Shown here: in pieces, positions 46,301 through 59,999 of the stretch
Layout of the letters: every line of letters starts with the position of its first letter
Position numbering within the stretch: the stretch's first letter is position 1
NCBI RefSeq assembly: GCF_029227915.1
Contig: NC_079887.1
Span: 8,744,001 to 8,804,000 of the forward strand
Origin: Hydractinia symbiolongicarpus
Lineage: Eukaryota > Cnidaria > Hydrozoa > Anthoathecata > Hydractiniidae
DNA: 60,000 nt
Reading direction: 5' to 3'
The notes under the pieces: generated by a model
What the model was told of the DNA's origin: nothing
The model's database searches: none
What the model saw: only the letters and a program-made list of their open reading frames with translations
Made by a program: the position numbers and the translations under genes

Positions 46301-49300
46301 CAAACATACTTGATCTTGACAGCACAGTCGGTAGAGTGTTCAACACATGTTCAAGACCTTCACCTGTTTTTTTTTTCGAGAACGAAAAATTCAGTTATGA
46401 CGTCAGTGCTTTCAGTATGACGTCATAGATAAAAGACGGTACTTTTTCTCAAATTCCAGTCTGCAAACTTACCACCTGGTTTTCGCACAAAATAATTAAA
46501 TACAATACTTTATATATTTCACAAAATTTGTAAAATAAATAGATTAAAATGACCTGTTCAAGGTCAGTGAAATAATTTGAAGTTACAATGATGTTCCTTT
46601 TTTATTTTGCAAATGACGTATTTCCCATACTTTGCAGTCTGGTCTGGATTATTGTGCGTTATTGATATTTAACTACTCTTTAGCTGATAATGTTTAAGCA
46701 CAGCAATCGCTCAACTAGACAATCACCCAAAATACCGACCCAAAGTAAGTCTCTGGTATAACTTGGCTAGGAATTGAGCCCACAGTCTTTTAAACTAGAA
46801 GCAGAAGTGTCTGCTTCAAGGGTACCATTCAGTAAATAAGGAGGCAAAGTAGCAAGATTTAGTCTTGATCACTCAGACTTATTGGCCTTTAAGGTAAGGA
46901 AGTAAAAACAAAAGAAGGGCATAATAAAATTGATTTTTATGTACAAAATTAAAGAATATTTTTTATAACATTTTTTATTATCTCTTATCTCAATTAAGAA
47001 AACGTATCTCACAACCAGCTGTAGGGGACACAATGACTTCTGAAAAAAGCAAAGAAACAGGTGTGTCACGGCCTTACTTTTTGATTGTACAACTATCACA
47101 CAAATATTTTAGCACACGAACTTAGGTAAGCAAAGTCGATAATCCTCACATTCGTTTCAAATACTCCTTAAGTTTTCAAAAACATCTTTAGATATATTAC
47201 AGATATATTATAGATAACACATCTTGCATGACAACGTTTTTTCAGATTTATACCAACTCGGTGTGGACTTCAAACTTGCCATGTATTTGGTGATAGCAAT
47301 TCATCGTTGAGCATGCGCAGAGATTTGTTTTCGGCTAAAAATTAAGTTTTAATTACTATAAAATACGTAGCACAACTTCGTTACTTGTTCGTTGTCTGTA
47401 CTGTCTGTACTGTCTTATGTTGTCGCAGCCTTGTCCCCAGGGCTTCTGTTCGCTTCTTTAATGACCTTATATTGAAAAAGCAAAAACGTTGCGCTATTTT
47501 TGCGTGTATGGTTTAATTGGCTTATTTCAAAGGTATGGTAAATATTTTAGGTGTTACGCGTCAATTTTCGGTCGAATCTGTTTTGCTTTTATAACATCAT
47601 TAAAGTTTAGTGTAAGTTAAATATTTCGAATTTTACCTAACTGAGAAAAACCCATAAAATACGAAAATTGACCACAAACAACTAACGATGTGAACAGAAG
47701 ACAACACGAGCAAATAACAATAATAGTATACGTGACAACACAGTGCGTACTAAACAGAAAATTTATTTATTGTATACCTGGTTCATCAAGACACGTATCG
47801 GTTACAGTATATCCATAGCTGAAAATGAAAAATTTTCATGCAAATTCAAAAACAACAACAACACACATAAACACCCTCGTTCCCAGAGCCCTTTTTTCTG
47901 ATAACAAGGGCGGGATAAATTTTACGACAGATCAGTTTGCGCATGACAACGAACGATGTGCACTAACACAACAAGTAATACATACAAAATTGGAAAGTCA
48001 TAACATGAAAATCGTTTCGACAAACCACACAACAAAACATTTGATTTGTACAACGGTTTATTTTTATCAAGACATGCTATACATTGCCATCTTTCTCTAC
48101 ACAGGGTTGTTCTTTAGTTTGCTACTTTTTGTTATTGTTATTGTTATTGTTATTGTTATTGTTATTGTTATTGTTATTGTTATTGTTATTGTTATTGTTA
48201 TTGTTATTGTTATTGTTATTGTTATTGTTATTGTTATTGTTATTGTTATTGTTATTGTTATTGTTATTGTTATTGTTATTGTTATTGTTATTGTTATTGT
48301 TATTGTTATTGTTATTGTTATTGTTATTGTTATTGTTATTGTTATTGTTATTGTTATTGTTATTGTTGTTGGTGTTGTTGTTGTTGTTATTGTTATTAGT
48401 TTTGCTTATTGTTATTTTGTTTCATTGGTTTTTTAGTTATTATTACCATTTTTTAACAGAGTGCCTTTTTTACGCTTTTTCTCTTCAGCGTATTCTTTCA
48501 GATTTTCGTGGTTTTCTGCAGGATCCTCCTCACCCACCCTTTCTAAAAATATTAACGCCAGATCGGCAAAAAAAGGTTTAAAGAAATTCTTTTGCTGGCT
48601 TCTCTGTTATTTGTTTATTGATTGATCATTACTTTTATATTTCAGTTTTATTGACGGAAATTATTCAACTTGTATATAATTTTTTTTTTAAATGGAACTA
48701 ACGAAATTGGTATTTCTTTTACACATTAAAGTATTTGAAAATTTAATTTGACAAAGTATCATTTTTGAACTTTGTCATGGAAAACGTTAGTAGTTTGTTA
48801 TGCTAAAAATATTTTTTTATCGAACAACTTTAAACATCTCGTTTCGTGTCGTGTCGTATCGTATCGTAATGTCAAATATTTAATTAAACTTTTCAAATCA
48901 ATCCCGCAGATTCGAAAATAGATAGATTGGACCAAAATATCAAGCGAGTCCCTCTAAACTCACCATAAACATTTGTGCGCTTACACCAAATGTATTTCCC
49001 TTTAGTATTCCATGTACTATGTTCTGATCAACTCGGTCAGCCAAATGAATATTACCAATACCTATCCCATACTTATTAAAGGAATCAAGACTATTGCAAA
49101 ACGAATCATCTATGATGATTTCTGGCATGGTAAAGAAAGTCTTACCAAAGGTCGCTCTTGCTTCCAGATTGCCGTTTAAATCTAATTTTAACTTTTGACG
49201 TGCCAGACGGGTTTGCGCAAGATTGTCGGGAGATGTAGGACTTTCTGACGTCTGACTATCGCTTCGATTTGACGACGTTTGAGCGAGATTGTTTTTCATA

Positions 49301-52300
49301 TCATCTTCTGTGTCTTCTTTATTAAGATTGTTCAATGAGCCACTCATACGACCCGCTATGCGACGGTCAGGCGAAATTCTTGTATCGATAATATTTCCGT
49401 TTTTTACGCCGTTCATGTTATTGTTTAGCGATCTTGAACGTTGTCTCATTTCGTCATATTCGGCGAAAATTTCCCGATGACGACGTCCAAATAATCCGTT
49501 TTGTTCATGCTTATAATCGGGTGTGGTAGCTAGGCGAGTTGGAGCGAGTATTCGACCTATTGGACTTGCTAATGGCGATTCCTTTCGACCCGCAAATCTT
49601 TCTTTTCTAACAACCTTTGGAGTAAATGCTTCTAAACTCTCTTCGCCCCCATCAGTGCTTTGTGTATCGGAATCGGTTGGGAAATAACCTGTATCGTTAC
49701 TAAGCGACTCAGCTTCCACAGTATCAACAATAATATTTATGGCGTTCTTTAAAGTTCCAAGATCAGAATTATTTTTTTCTTTTTCTAATAAGTCATTTTG
49801 TAAATCTTTTGCTTTCTCTCTGACTGTTAGGAAACTATTCTTACGTTTTAACTGATGCGACTTCAATTCTTTCACTTCTTCTCTTAATAACTTATTTGCT
49901 TTTTTAAACTTTTCCATATCTTTTGTTGTTCTCACACTTGCCTGTTCGAGTCGTTGAAGTTCCTGTCGAAGGACTGTATTAGCCGTTTGGCAAGCTTGCA
50001 ATTCATCTAAAGTATTTATGTTACTTCTTTGTATACGTCGTAATTCTTCAGTTAAAACATAGTTCGCGTCTTGACTTTCTCGCAGTTCCACAAGCAGATT
50101 TGAATTAGATTCTTCTACAAATGCTAGCTCGTCTTTTAACTGATGTATCATAGCTACATATCGTGTTTCTGCTTCAGTAACATCAGGAACACCTTTAGGG
50201 GATGTTGGACTTTGCGCTGAGCCCCCTCCAGTTGAATATTGTGGTTGGTATATATGGCGGTTCGCACTGGTTGATAGTGGTTTTCGACTACGTTCCATCA
50301 TGCCGTTTTCTTCGTGTGCTTGCACCTATAAATATTTAAATGTTGACGATGTAAAACTCTTACCCAAAATGTAAAAATAATCGAATAATAATGTAATAAT
50401 TTTGATTCTTTACTTTTTTCTTCTGTGTTCGTGACATATCCCTTGTATTTACTTGTATCAAATAAAAAATTTAGCGTCAAAAAATACACTTATATATCAA
50501 AAAAACATCAAAATTACAACAATGGTTCAACCTTCTTCCGATCACATAACTATATGTTCTCATTTAAAATAAAATTAACGAAGTTATTGAGTAAAGAAAA
50601 GTGGTATATCCTCCAAAGATGATTTTTTTAAACGATTTTTAATTTGATAAGGGAAATAGTTATAAAATTATGTCCAGTTATGTTGATTGTTGCGTCTTTA
50701 TGCTAGAAAATAATTAAAAAATAAAATTATTCTTGAGGAAAGAGTGGTAGGAAATTGTCGGTTTGAAAGAAGCATGCGGATTGGTCGACTTTTAGGTCGT
50801 TTTATTTTATATTATTTCCTTTATGCATAGTCATTGCAATTTTCGTGCAAGACTGTACACCAGGCTATGCATCAGAGAGTGTCAAAATTGTTTAGGTTTG
50901 TTATCTCCAGGTATTAACCTGGCAATCCACACCAAGATTTGATTTTATTGTCAAGCTGTTACGATTTTGAACAACATAAATATGAAATTAACATTCAGTA
51001 ACTGTTAATAAAATAAACTGATTTATTTCTTATCTCTGTGTTTTCGCAAGTATATGTAATTTGCTGATAAAGTCTTTTATATAGGAGACAGACAAAGCAT
51101 TTGAGTTTTAAATCTTACATTAACATTTTTATTAATACTTAATATACGCAAGAAGAGCTACCTATATAAAACATTGTGCAATAGCTACCTTCATCATCAA
51201 TCAATTGAAGTTTTTATTGCTTTTTTCTTTCCTGACATTTCACTCATACACGACTTTTTTTGGCACTGATTGTAGGTGATTGAGTCTGGCATGGAAACAA
51301 AAAGTTGAAAGTTTTGAGCAGACGAAAAATTCACGAAAGTTGTTTATATATTTCACTGTGCATTCTAGGTGTATATTATATTACAAGGATTTGTCTAAAA
51401 AAAATGTAATCCAAGAGAGAGCTAATTAATAATTCTTATTTTGTCAAAAACAATAAAAACATCACGATAAATTTGATGATAATTTTAGTATATTTATTGT
51501 TTTCTACACATATAATATAATATTTTCCCAATAGTTTGAAAGTTATATCAATTGACAAAGAAGTTGAATTTTCAATATTTTTTGGCATTTTCGTACAGAA
51601 AAAGAACGTGTTTTCGGCAAATAATCATGCATAAGAATAAATAAGACGGTCCGGTTATCCCAGGCGGGTTCAAATGGAAAAATTCCATCCTGCCAACTAA
51701 GACAAGGTGAGGTGACTTGTTTCTCATATGAACACATGCTTTTTGTATAATGTTTCCTGAAACATGGCGAGATTTCTCCTAAGCGAGACAGCCCGGTTAA
51801 CCGCACCAGCTTACCTCCATACGAACAACCTCTAAGAAATCTTAAAATTGTGGGAAATTTAAACCAAAGCATATATCCTATATTGCTAAATTTTAGACTA
51901 GAAAATTCAAAATGATGGCATCATACAATCCGATTACTGATGCAATTAAAATAAACTTTTTATTGAAAACAAAATAGTCAGTACAAGATAAGTATTTCCC
52001 TTAACCTCAATTCTCAGAATTCATACAGGTTCCTCGTTAAGTGGGATAGTATTTCCCCCCTTGCTTGTTCTAATTAACAGGGGATTTACTGTACTTTCTC
52101 TCTTTTAATTAAGTAATTTGACGAATAATTAATTAAAGTAAATAAACTCAAACAGAAGCCTATTTTTCGTTTGTTATATATCGAGAGGAAAAATTGAAGT
52201 CTCGGGGACGAAGTTGCATTACAACTTGGGAGGGCTAAGCCACGCTTGCGGAAATGTGGATGACGGAAACGGAAAAAACATAGTAAAACCGCAAAAACGT

Positions 52301-54409
52301 TTTTTCTTTTTTGGAGAACACAACAGCGTTGTTCGTTTTGAGAAAAAAAAACTGCATCGCACTCGACATTGAGAAATTTACACTACAGCGTTATCGAACT
52401 AACAAATACCTATAATACTGTAAAAGAAATGGGAGAAAGGAATTGAAAGGAATTGATGATGCAGCGCTGCACGTTATATTATATGATATCGTTATCCATT
52501 CTAAATTTCAATTAATGTTCGGTTACGCTTAGATTATTATTCCTGATTACTGTATCAATTTGTTTATTCTATCTTCAAAATATCTAGTGTTGTAAAACAT
52601 TATTTTTTACATACAACCCTTACAAAAGTGTCAAGACAATGGCACTCTTTGGACATTTTTACAAAGTTGGCAAAAAGCATCGACCCGAGAATTCTCTGGA
52701 AACGGTATAAAGCGCCAGTATTTCAAATGCGTATGTTAAGTAAACAGTGTTTTTATTGAGCTAGTCGTTAGCACGTTCGATTTATGAAATAAGTCACGTC
52801 CGAAATTTGAGAAAAATAGTGAAGCTGACGTCAGAAAGAATTAGTACGTTTTGAGAGTTGGTATCTAAGCAAATATCACAAGTCCTAATTCCGTTGTGAC
52901 CATCGACAGGTGAGTTTAAACTGGGTGAATGTGGTATAACAATGGCCTATATAATTACTTGTGGGACAAACTTCAAAACCTTTCGCCGTGTCTTAATATA
53001 TTTTGCGGATGCTTGTAGGAGGATAGTTATTAGATACAGTATAAACGTTCAGTACATCCCCGGTTGAGCGTTGGTTGATGAGCGATGCTTAAGATGTCAT
53101 TAAAAAGATTTTTTATTGCGTCTATTTATCAGCTAAAGGTCGCCATTACTCTAGTAATGTAACCATAACAATCAAATAACAGAAATAACTCCGTGCAACC
53201 AAACCGCATAGAATCAATCAATCAATCAATTATACGATATTTAACTAATGAAATAAACAAAACCTTGCGGAAATTTAAAATAACTAATTGCACGGGATTC
53301 TATTTTTAGAAAGATTAAAATTAACACAAAAATAGCAGTACATGAAAAACAATGTATTTTTTTGATCATTTGAAAGCTGGGAAACATATAGTGGTGATTA
53401 CAAAGCTAACTCAAAAACCTTGAAAATGATTTTAATTTGCAGTATTTTGGGTTTTTTGTAAACTGTTGTGTACAAGTCTTTTTAAATAATTTTTTGTTTA
53501 TAAGTTTTAGCTGTCCGCTTATGTTAAATTCAAGAAATCCAAGAGGAGGCCTTGTTCATATACTCGACTCAATTTTTTTATTATATATACTGCTAATAAC
53601 AAGCCCAAAACAAAAATAAGAAAAAAAATGCAAATGGAAAATTCAAAAGAACACAAAAGATAAGAAATTCAAAATCTGTGTTTATATAAAGTATTATTTA
53701 GCCACACTATTGATTTTGTGGACCAAATAAAGTATGTTGTTACGTGATGGTATCTTTTAATGTAGAAATGGTAGAGTTGTTAAAAATATTTCGAAAAGCC
53801 GTCAAACTTAAAATTTTCAACAAAAGTGATATTAAATTAGATTAAGTTTGGAATCCTCAAAGTCTCCTTATCTATCTCCCAAAACAAAAACAAAAAAAAT
53901 ACTGTATAGCTACATTGTTTGGCCATAATGGAAAACTAATACCATATTTGGGAGATATAATGCTATAGAGAAGGATAGGATTGTGACTAAAATAAAAAAA
54001 GAACAACCTTGCATGTAAAGCAAGCTTGCATGAATAGTTAAAACAACAAAATTAAAAACAAGATGTATTTACCCAGCGAGTGACAGCATCGTGTCTTTCT
54101 AACATGTTTTTTAACAAACTTTTCTAACCCAACTAACTGACTGATCTATATTTGTCTTAACACGCTTTCCTCTACGAGGTTTTTTTTTAAATGCTACGTT
54201 AATTATCTCCCACATAACATCAAAAGAGAAAAAGTTAAAGGAAATATTAATTACTTGCGCGGTAACATATATGTCACTGCCAAAATTTATGAGTTCCTTT
54301 TACCTACTTTTATTGTAGAAATGATGTCATTTTTATGGCTGCCATTTTGTTCATATTTGCCGAGATCGAAACGAACTTTTGTTGCCTGGCGACGAAATAC
54401 ACTGGCCAT
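43342..54409 (-). CDS. Coiled-coil protein of unknown function (three coding exons as modelled)
   Basis: Exons (minus): 54308-54409, 48964-50325, 43342-43473, all phase 0, with splice sites GTAGGT/ATTTATAG and GTGAGT/ATATTTCAG, giving 531 residues. The ATG at 54407-54409 follows an AG acceptor, so a 5' UTR exon probably lies further right. Residues 1-34 (MASVFRRQATKVRFDLGKYE...) are basic. Residues 88-240 are a long coiled coil built of 14-28-residue repeats with LxxELxxxQxAN spacing (ELRESQDANYVLTEELRRIQ, ELQACQTANTVLRQELQRLE). After it comes a Ser/Asp-rich disordered region with many SP sites, then MPEIIIDDSFCNSLDSFN, and a last exon ending HDPPM. No signal peptide or membrane span. A cytoskeletal or scaffold adaptor role is only a guess. 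The large exon is firm; the two outer exons are inferred from splice sites and phase, and extra small exons could be missed. Confidence 0.7.
46685..46835. mobile_element. Diverged SINE remnant related to 30,040-30,235
   Basis: Shares blocks such as CAACTAGACAATCACCCAAAATACCGACC and GGAATTGAGCCCACAGTCTTTTAAACT with the copy in unit C, where GTTTGAACCCAAGACCTTT stands at the B-box side. Confidence 0.45.
48131..48366. repeat. (TTATTG)n hexanucleotide microsatellite, about 39 copies
   Basis: About 236 bases of nearly perfect GTTATT repeats, degenerating to GTTGTT at the right end. It lies in intron 2 of the coiled-coil gene. Long Val-Ile and poly-Leu frames across it are artefacts of the repeat. 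Confidence 0.97.
50326..54307. other. Intron 1 of coiled-coil gene (4 kb)
   Basis: AT-rich, with no exon recognised. The segment 51,640-51,860 is less AT-rich and carries a 109-residue minus frame (TSPCLSWQDGIFPFEPAW...) with blocks such as GGTCCGGTTATCCCAGGCGG. Its composition suggests an old transposon rather than a gene. The word CTAGTCGTTAGC at 52,763 recalls the Helitron-like ends. A short ATCA run is at 53,210-53,230. Confidence 0.4.
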
Positions 54410-55383
54410 CTCTATAACAAAAATAAAATAGACAAATCACTATCAACAACAACTTAATAGATTATTTCTTGTGGTCCAACAAAAATAGGGGGTGACAAAT
54501 TTGTCTTTTATATATAAATGATGAAGTTACTGATTTAAAATTTACCTTAATATAATAAATCTAGCTAAAATGTCTAACTGTATGTAGTTATTTTAAAGAG
54601 CTAGTATAGTATTAATAAAAGTTGTGTTGCATGACAGTGTTATAACATTATTGTTATCATTATTATTGGTCGCTTAAAGCCAGAATAGGTTGGCTTATCG
54701 GACAAAATTATTTGCCAGGATGAAAATATTGGTCACCTACCTAGAGGTAGTTTTTGTCGCTTTTGTTTGAACGGCAAGGGAAAATAATCTAGCCGAAAAT
54801 GGAAAGCTTTTTACTATCAGTTACTCAGAACTTTTTTTTAAAACAGGCAATCTGCATTCATTAATTCATATGTGCGTCATGATCTCTCAGAATTAAATGT
54901 TTTAAAATAATATTTCGACTTTACTTCATGATAAACGTCACCTAATGTAATCAAGTCACAAATAGTGTTGCTTTTGCGTCAGCCATTTCCCTTCATTAGA
55001 TCATAACTCTGAACTTTAAGTAAGTCAACGCAATGTTACCATAGTAACAACCAAGCTATCTTGTTCTTGATTGTTTCAACCTGTGTATAACACTGTCTGA
55101 GTGAAATTAGGAAACGCTAAAGGTCATAAAGCGTTCACTCGTGAGACTATTACATTTTTTATAAACGACATTCGAAACAACGTCTCAAAAGTGATTTCCA
55201 GATTTATTTTCAGAACACATAGCATTCTTGTCCTCAGAGCTCTTTGAGATTAAAACCTCGAGCTCTGTGGTCGAGAATGAACAGATATGTCTTCCTCTCC
55301 AATACATCCAGTCTTCTATATCACAACACTATTTATTTTAAAAGAGTAACAAGGTTCAAATCTTTTAGAAGGAATCATGTTAG

Positions 55384-55413
55384 CGCTCATCCACTGCCTG
55401 CTGTGGATGAGCG
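55384..55413. repeat. Perfect 11-bp hairpin
   Basis: CGCTCATCCAC and GTGGATGAGCG flank an 8-base loop. The GC content of the stem is high for this DNA. Unknown role. Confidence 0.6.
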
Positions 55414-58400
55414 TCTGTATCATACTTTTTAACGTAGTTTGCGTATGAAACATGTTTATAAAAAAATTTCTCATGCATATATGCATTTCGTCTCAACATT
55501 ACCACTAACATGCTTTAGATGTCTCACATCTTTTGTGCCTATCGCCTCTTATATAGGGGTAGCAACTTTTAGCATCATCCATTTTTTAATTTTTTTTATT
55601 TTTTGTTTTTTTCGTTATTTTTTAAGGGATCACAAAAGACAATTTGATTCAACCTAGTCGTCACAGAATTAAGAAAGAAGAGAAAATAGAAACTTGTTTT
55701 AAGTAAGGTTCAGTAAGTAAAAATAATCAAGTAAGAAAAGTAAGTATGAAAAATTCATAATTACACTCGCATTTTTGTGTGTCTTCACAATAGTAGGATC
55801 GAAAAGATTACACTGAAAACCGTATGATTTCAATACGCCATTCTGAATACGAACACGATTCCGTTCATAAGTACATCATAGAGTTCTAGCCTATTGTAAA
55901 CGGATTTTGAAAGTCGCTTTTTGACCATTTTCCCCTTTAAATAGTTTGTATCATGGACATATATGTTTTTTTTCTATGATTAAAATTATTAGTTGACCCC
56001 TTTTTTTAAATTTTGATTACAAATGTGCATCTTGAGACGCATCCTCCCATCCAGCTAGTTAGTTATACTTCTCTTCCGATACGGTGTTTATTCAGTTTGG
56101 TTGTATCAGTTGTCCGGGCCAAAATTATTGTGTTTTTGTGTTATCTTCACCAGTATGATTTTCACTTAGCTAAAGTGAGGACGTAACTCCAAAACCTACT
56201 TTTATTTCTAATTATACCTTTCGGTTAAAATTAAAACTAGTGAGCTAGCTTTTTAGTCAAAATCTGTTTTTTTCCTTTAAAATTTTTTTATCAGGAAGTA
56301 CTAGCTTGTTCTAAAAGCATACCATAACAACTTACAAATCAATAATCCTTCATTACTCCTGAAAAGCCTCATCATGTCTAACTAGCAATTACTATTTAAT
56401 TAGAATTTTTCCTGTCAGCCGCTTGACTTATTATTTGAGAGAACGTTTTTATTAATAGGTGAGTGATAAACCAAACGGTTGCAACGGCTTGGAATGCTAG
56501 ACTTCGGCAACATAGATGCTTTTACTAAGAAAACGATTTCATCAGTTGACATACGCAAACGGCTGGGGACCAAAAAGCAAAATATAAGAGAATATTAAAA
56601 GGATTTGGATTAACTGAAAACAATCACGTCCAATGCTCTAAGTAGATATTTTCTATTTAACCTGCTTTCTTTTTTGTGGCTTCCATTTCGTTGTTCTCAG
56701 TGCCAGTCATTTAAAGATCATCGTTGTTACAGCTAGGGCGATACAAGGGACTTTTTCAAGCACATACAACGACTTGTTTTATTTCATGCGCCTGAACATT
56801 TTGCGTGTGTAGCCACCACACAACTAACAAAACTGTTTTACAAATGAAACAAAGTAAAATATAATCGCGTCTTTGTCGGCCAAGAAGATAAATCTGGAAA
56901 AGTGATAGAAGGCTCCTGTTGGAAAAACGTACCATCTAAAAGTTAGCTACCGTTAGTAATCTAGTAATAGACCAAACAATTACGCTACCATTATAAGGAA
57001 AGAGTTCACAGAAGTATATATACTTTTTTTCAGCCTCTTTAAATAAAGAAATCAAGAATCACATGCTGAATGCAAACATTTTTAAATGTAATAATGGTGA
57101 TTTTAATTGGTTAATGGATAATAAAAATGCATTGCAACAACCTGTAGAGGGGGGAGACACAATGAAACATTTCGAAATATTGTTGCCAGCACAACATTTG
57201 TCCCTGAAACAAAATAGAATAAGTCTATTTTGTCCCCGTGTTGCTGCAACAATATTTTTTGTTCCCCAGGGACATCATTGACGTTTTGCAACAAATTTTT
57301 GGATATGCGACACGAAGAGGCTTACATGCGTGTATATTGCATCAGGTTGTATTGCATAGGCGTGAAGTCCCCTTGTCGCCCTAGCTTAATGGTGAACTGG
57401 TGCAGCTGTTAGAAATGATTTAGTGATGTTCATCTTTTAAAGTTCTAGGTCGGGATCAAACACTTTATTTGCCCAGCCCTTGTGTTAGTTATGCCAATTA
57501 CCTTTCTATGATTGACTATTGGAAACAATAACAAAAAGATCTTCCAGTGTCGCCATTATTAAAAATTTTGTTGCAAAGAGTAGCGTTGAATATACTTGTG
57601 GACCTCTTTGTTAACATGAACTAAAAGAGAACTTTTCATTAGTTTTTTTTTCAATTTAGTGAAATAAAAACCGCAAAAAATATACAATATCGAAAGATAA
57701 AATGAGCATGGGGGTCTGGTTGATGTTAGTTGCATTAGCTTAAAATATAGTACATTTTCATTTTTCTCCCAAGACCACCTTAATATAATTAGCGGTCGAC
57801 TTCACTATGCCCTAATATAGCGCACTAGATTTTTAAAGCTAAATAGGCCAAATTTGGTGGAAACTTCTACGTAATTAGTAGATACCTCTCTATAGCGGAC
57901 ACTTTTATGGGATTCAAATGGATTTTACTATAGAAAGGCTTTGTCAGACATTGCACTGAAAGATTAAGTTGCATGGGTAGTAGAGCACGGTACAAAGGGA
58001 TAGGAAGAAAATTAAATGAGGAAGGGATGGTTTTTATATGCGTTTTAAAAAAAGTCATATTTGCGTGAAACTGTGTTGTTTGTGTCAAAAATTTCAATGT
58101 GTTGTAAATTCATAGTGACTACTAAAAATGAGTTTTTTTAAAAGTTTACGAACAACAACGTAAGAACAACTCATCTAAGACCATACTAAGGCTCAAATCA
58201 TTTAGTTTTGAAACTAAGAAGCAGCCAAATGTTAATTTTCAGATAAATTCAACTTAAAATGCTTCGTCAGCAAACAAAAACACTTGATTTTTCCAAAAAG
58301 ACAACATAACTTTCACAGATAGAGGATTTACAGTATTTTGAAAATTCAGAAATTAAGAGAAAGGTAAGAGCCTTTTGCCGGGGTGTGGTCTGGATAATGC

Positions 58401-58872
58401 TCTGATATATACGAAGTTGTATAATTTTTTTCAGATTAAGACATTGTTATTAGTAAATGATCTGTGTTTTCAACATTGTCCTAATTAATATGATACCCCT
58501 ATGTCAATGACACTTGATAAGCATGCCAGTGATGTGGACTGCACTATAGTTCTCTTGATGACGAAACAAAGTGAATTCCTAGATATAGTCCATCGCATAC
58601 TTTCGATGATAAGTGAACAAATTTGGAAAAAGACTTACCTGAACATGTGAAGTCATGACGTTAAAAAGTTTCTTACAAGAATCCCAACGTGTTTTGTGCA
58701 CGAAGTTTCTTTCAATTCAGAAGCAGAATTACTGCACACCTTTCATATTTTATTCATCATTTTATAATAGTTATGAAGTTAAAAATGTGTTTATGTGTAT
58801 TAAGTTAACAAATTATGATTTAAAGAAAAATTAATCACCGAAGCAAAGAGAGAGGGGGGTTATAACATTCCC

Positions 58873-58946
58873 GCCCCCGGAGCTCATTAAGATAAAACCT
58901 GAAAGTACTACTACTTTTGAGGTTTATCTCAAAGAGCCCTGGGGAC
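58873..58946. mobile_element. Short foldback element
   Basis: The left arm CCCCCGGAGCTCATTAAGAT and the right arm, reverse complement CCCCAGGGCTCTTTGAGAT, pair over about 27 bases and meet at AAACCT. A half copy (CTCAGAGCTCTTTGAGATTA) is at 55,234. Confidence 0.6.
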
Positions 58947-59188
58947 GAGAACGGGGTAATAATTTTATTATCGGTTTTTGGTTACGCAACTAAAATAGTT
59001 TAAGCTAATCGCTTTGTGCAATTTTTATGTGATTTACCTCATAACGAAAAAAAAAATGTTTGGCGGACAGGGAAATTCTTTCTTTCTTGGACTGATAACT
59101 TTACGGCTATCCTTTTGAATTGTTGTCTAAGTAGCTTACCAAACACCAACCTCGAAACCAAGACCTTCAGCGCTTTTATATAGAAATA

Positions 59189-59345
59189 CAGTGGAATCTC
59201 TCTATCCCGACTACTCTCTATCTCGAAGTTCCCTCTATCTCGAACTAAAGTCTCGGTCCGTTTGTGGTCCGCCTAAAGTATTTTCCTTTCTCTATCTCGA
59301 ACAAATTTTTTGGCCCCTGCGAGTTCGAGATAGAGGATTCCACTG
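59189..59345. mobile_element. 157-bp Tigger/pogo-like MITE
   Basis: The ends CAGTGGAATCTCTCTATC and, in reverse complement, CAGTGGAATCCTCTATCTCG are inverted repeats flanked by TA (59187-59188 and 59346-59347). CAGT ends with TA target duplication and the CTCTATCTCGAA words are typical of Tigger-type Tc1/mariner elements. Confidence 0.8.
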
Positions 59346-59805
59346 TAGAACATTTCGAGTAAAACACTATAGTGCTTCGTTGAGTTTTGATAGTACGTTA
59401 AAAAATCAAATGCTTGATGTTGACAACAATGTTATAGGAAGTTAAGTTTAGCAGCCATTTGTATGCAGGTGTACCCCCGTCTTGGCTTTAGTTTTCTGTT
59501 AACTTTGCAACGATCTATTTTTACTGCATTCCTGTTAACACCTGCCTTTAAAGAAATTTTACAGAAAAAAATGTAATTATCAAGTTATAAAGATTGTTGA
59601 AATTCTCTGTTAAAGAAAGATTTATAGATCAGACAACAATGGTATAAAGCCATTTATCTGATGTCCAATTACTGCACGGTATAGTTATTTATCTCATGAG
59701 AGAAAAAATATTCAAAACTGTTTTAAGAGTTACCCAAAGGCTGAATATTTGGAAAAACAGTCAATTCAGAAACAGCACTCAAACTGTGCTAAGAATATAT
59801 ACATA

Positions 59806-59903
59806 CTAGTCGTTAGCCCGTGGAAAATCCACGGGTTCGCCTGTCCTTTTTATACCGCATTGCGTGCTTCTCGCTATTGCGCAGCTAAGCTATCATTTTG
59901 CGT

Positions 59904-59999
<96 letters not shown>

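Larger units (their letters stand above)
43474..48963. other. Intron 2 of coiled-coil gene (5.5 kb)
   Basis: AT-rich. It contains the SINE-like remnant at 46,685-46,835, two GACGTCA words at 46,400-46,430, a G10 run near 45,810 and the (TTATTG)n array. A plus-strand frame at 44,083-44,367 (containing TPKAAMTMFLFFTR) looks slightly protein-like but has no recognised motif. Confidence 0.45.
54410..59188. other. Region right of the coiled-coil gene, no gene recognised
   Basis: Probably holds the 5' UTR exon and promoter of the coiled-coil gene. Open frames (for example 55,439-55,657 and 57,867-58,097) are short and unconvincing. Foldback and DNA-transposon scraps occur at 55,232-55,265, 57,130-57,300 (AACAATATT-rich, GGGACA ends), 57,785-57,930 (TCTCTATAGCGGACAC) and 58,873-58,946. 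Confidence 0.4.

Noticed and set aside
47825-48581. Long plus-strand frames of Val-Ile and Leu repeats
   Set aside because: They are translations of the (TTATTG)n array in different frames and have no independent coding support.
51543-51872. 109-residue minus frame
   Set aside because: Composition and context look like an old repeat. No known domain could be named.
53210-53230. ATCA repeat
   Set aside because: Only four to five copies, too short to be notable.
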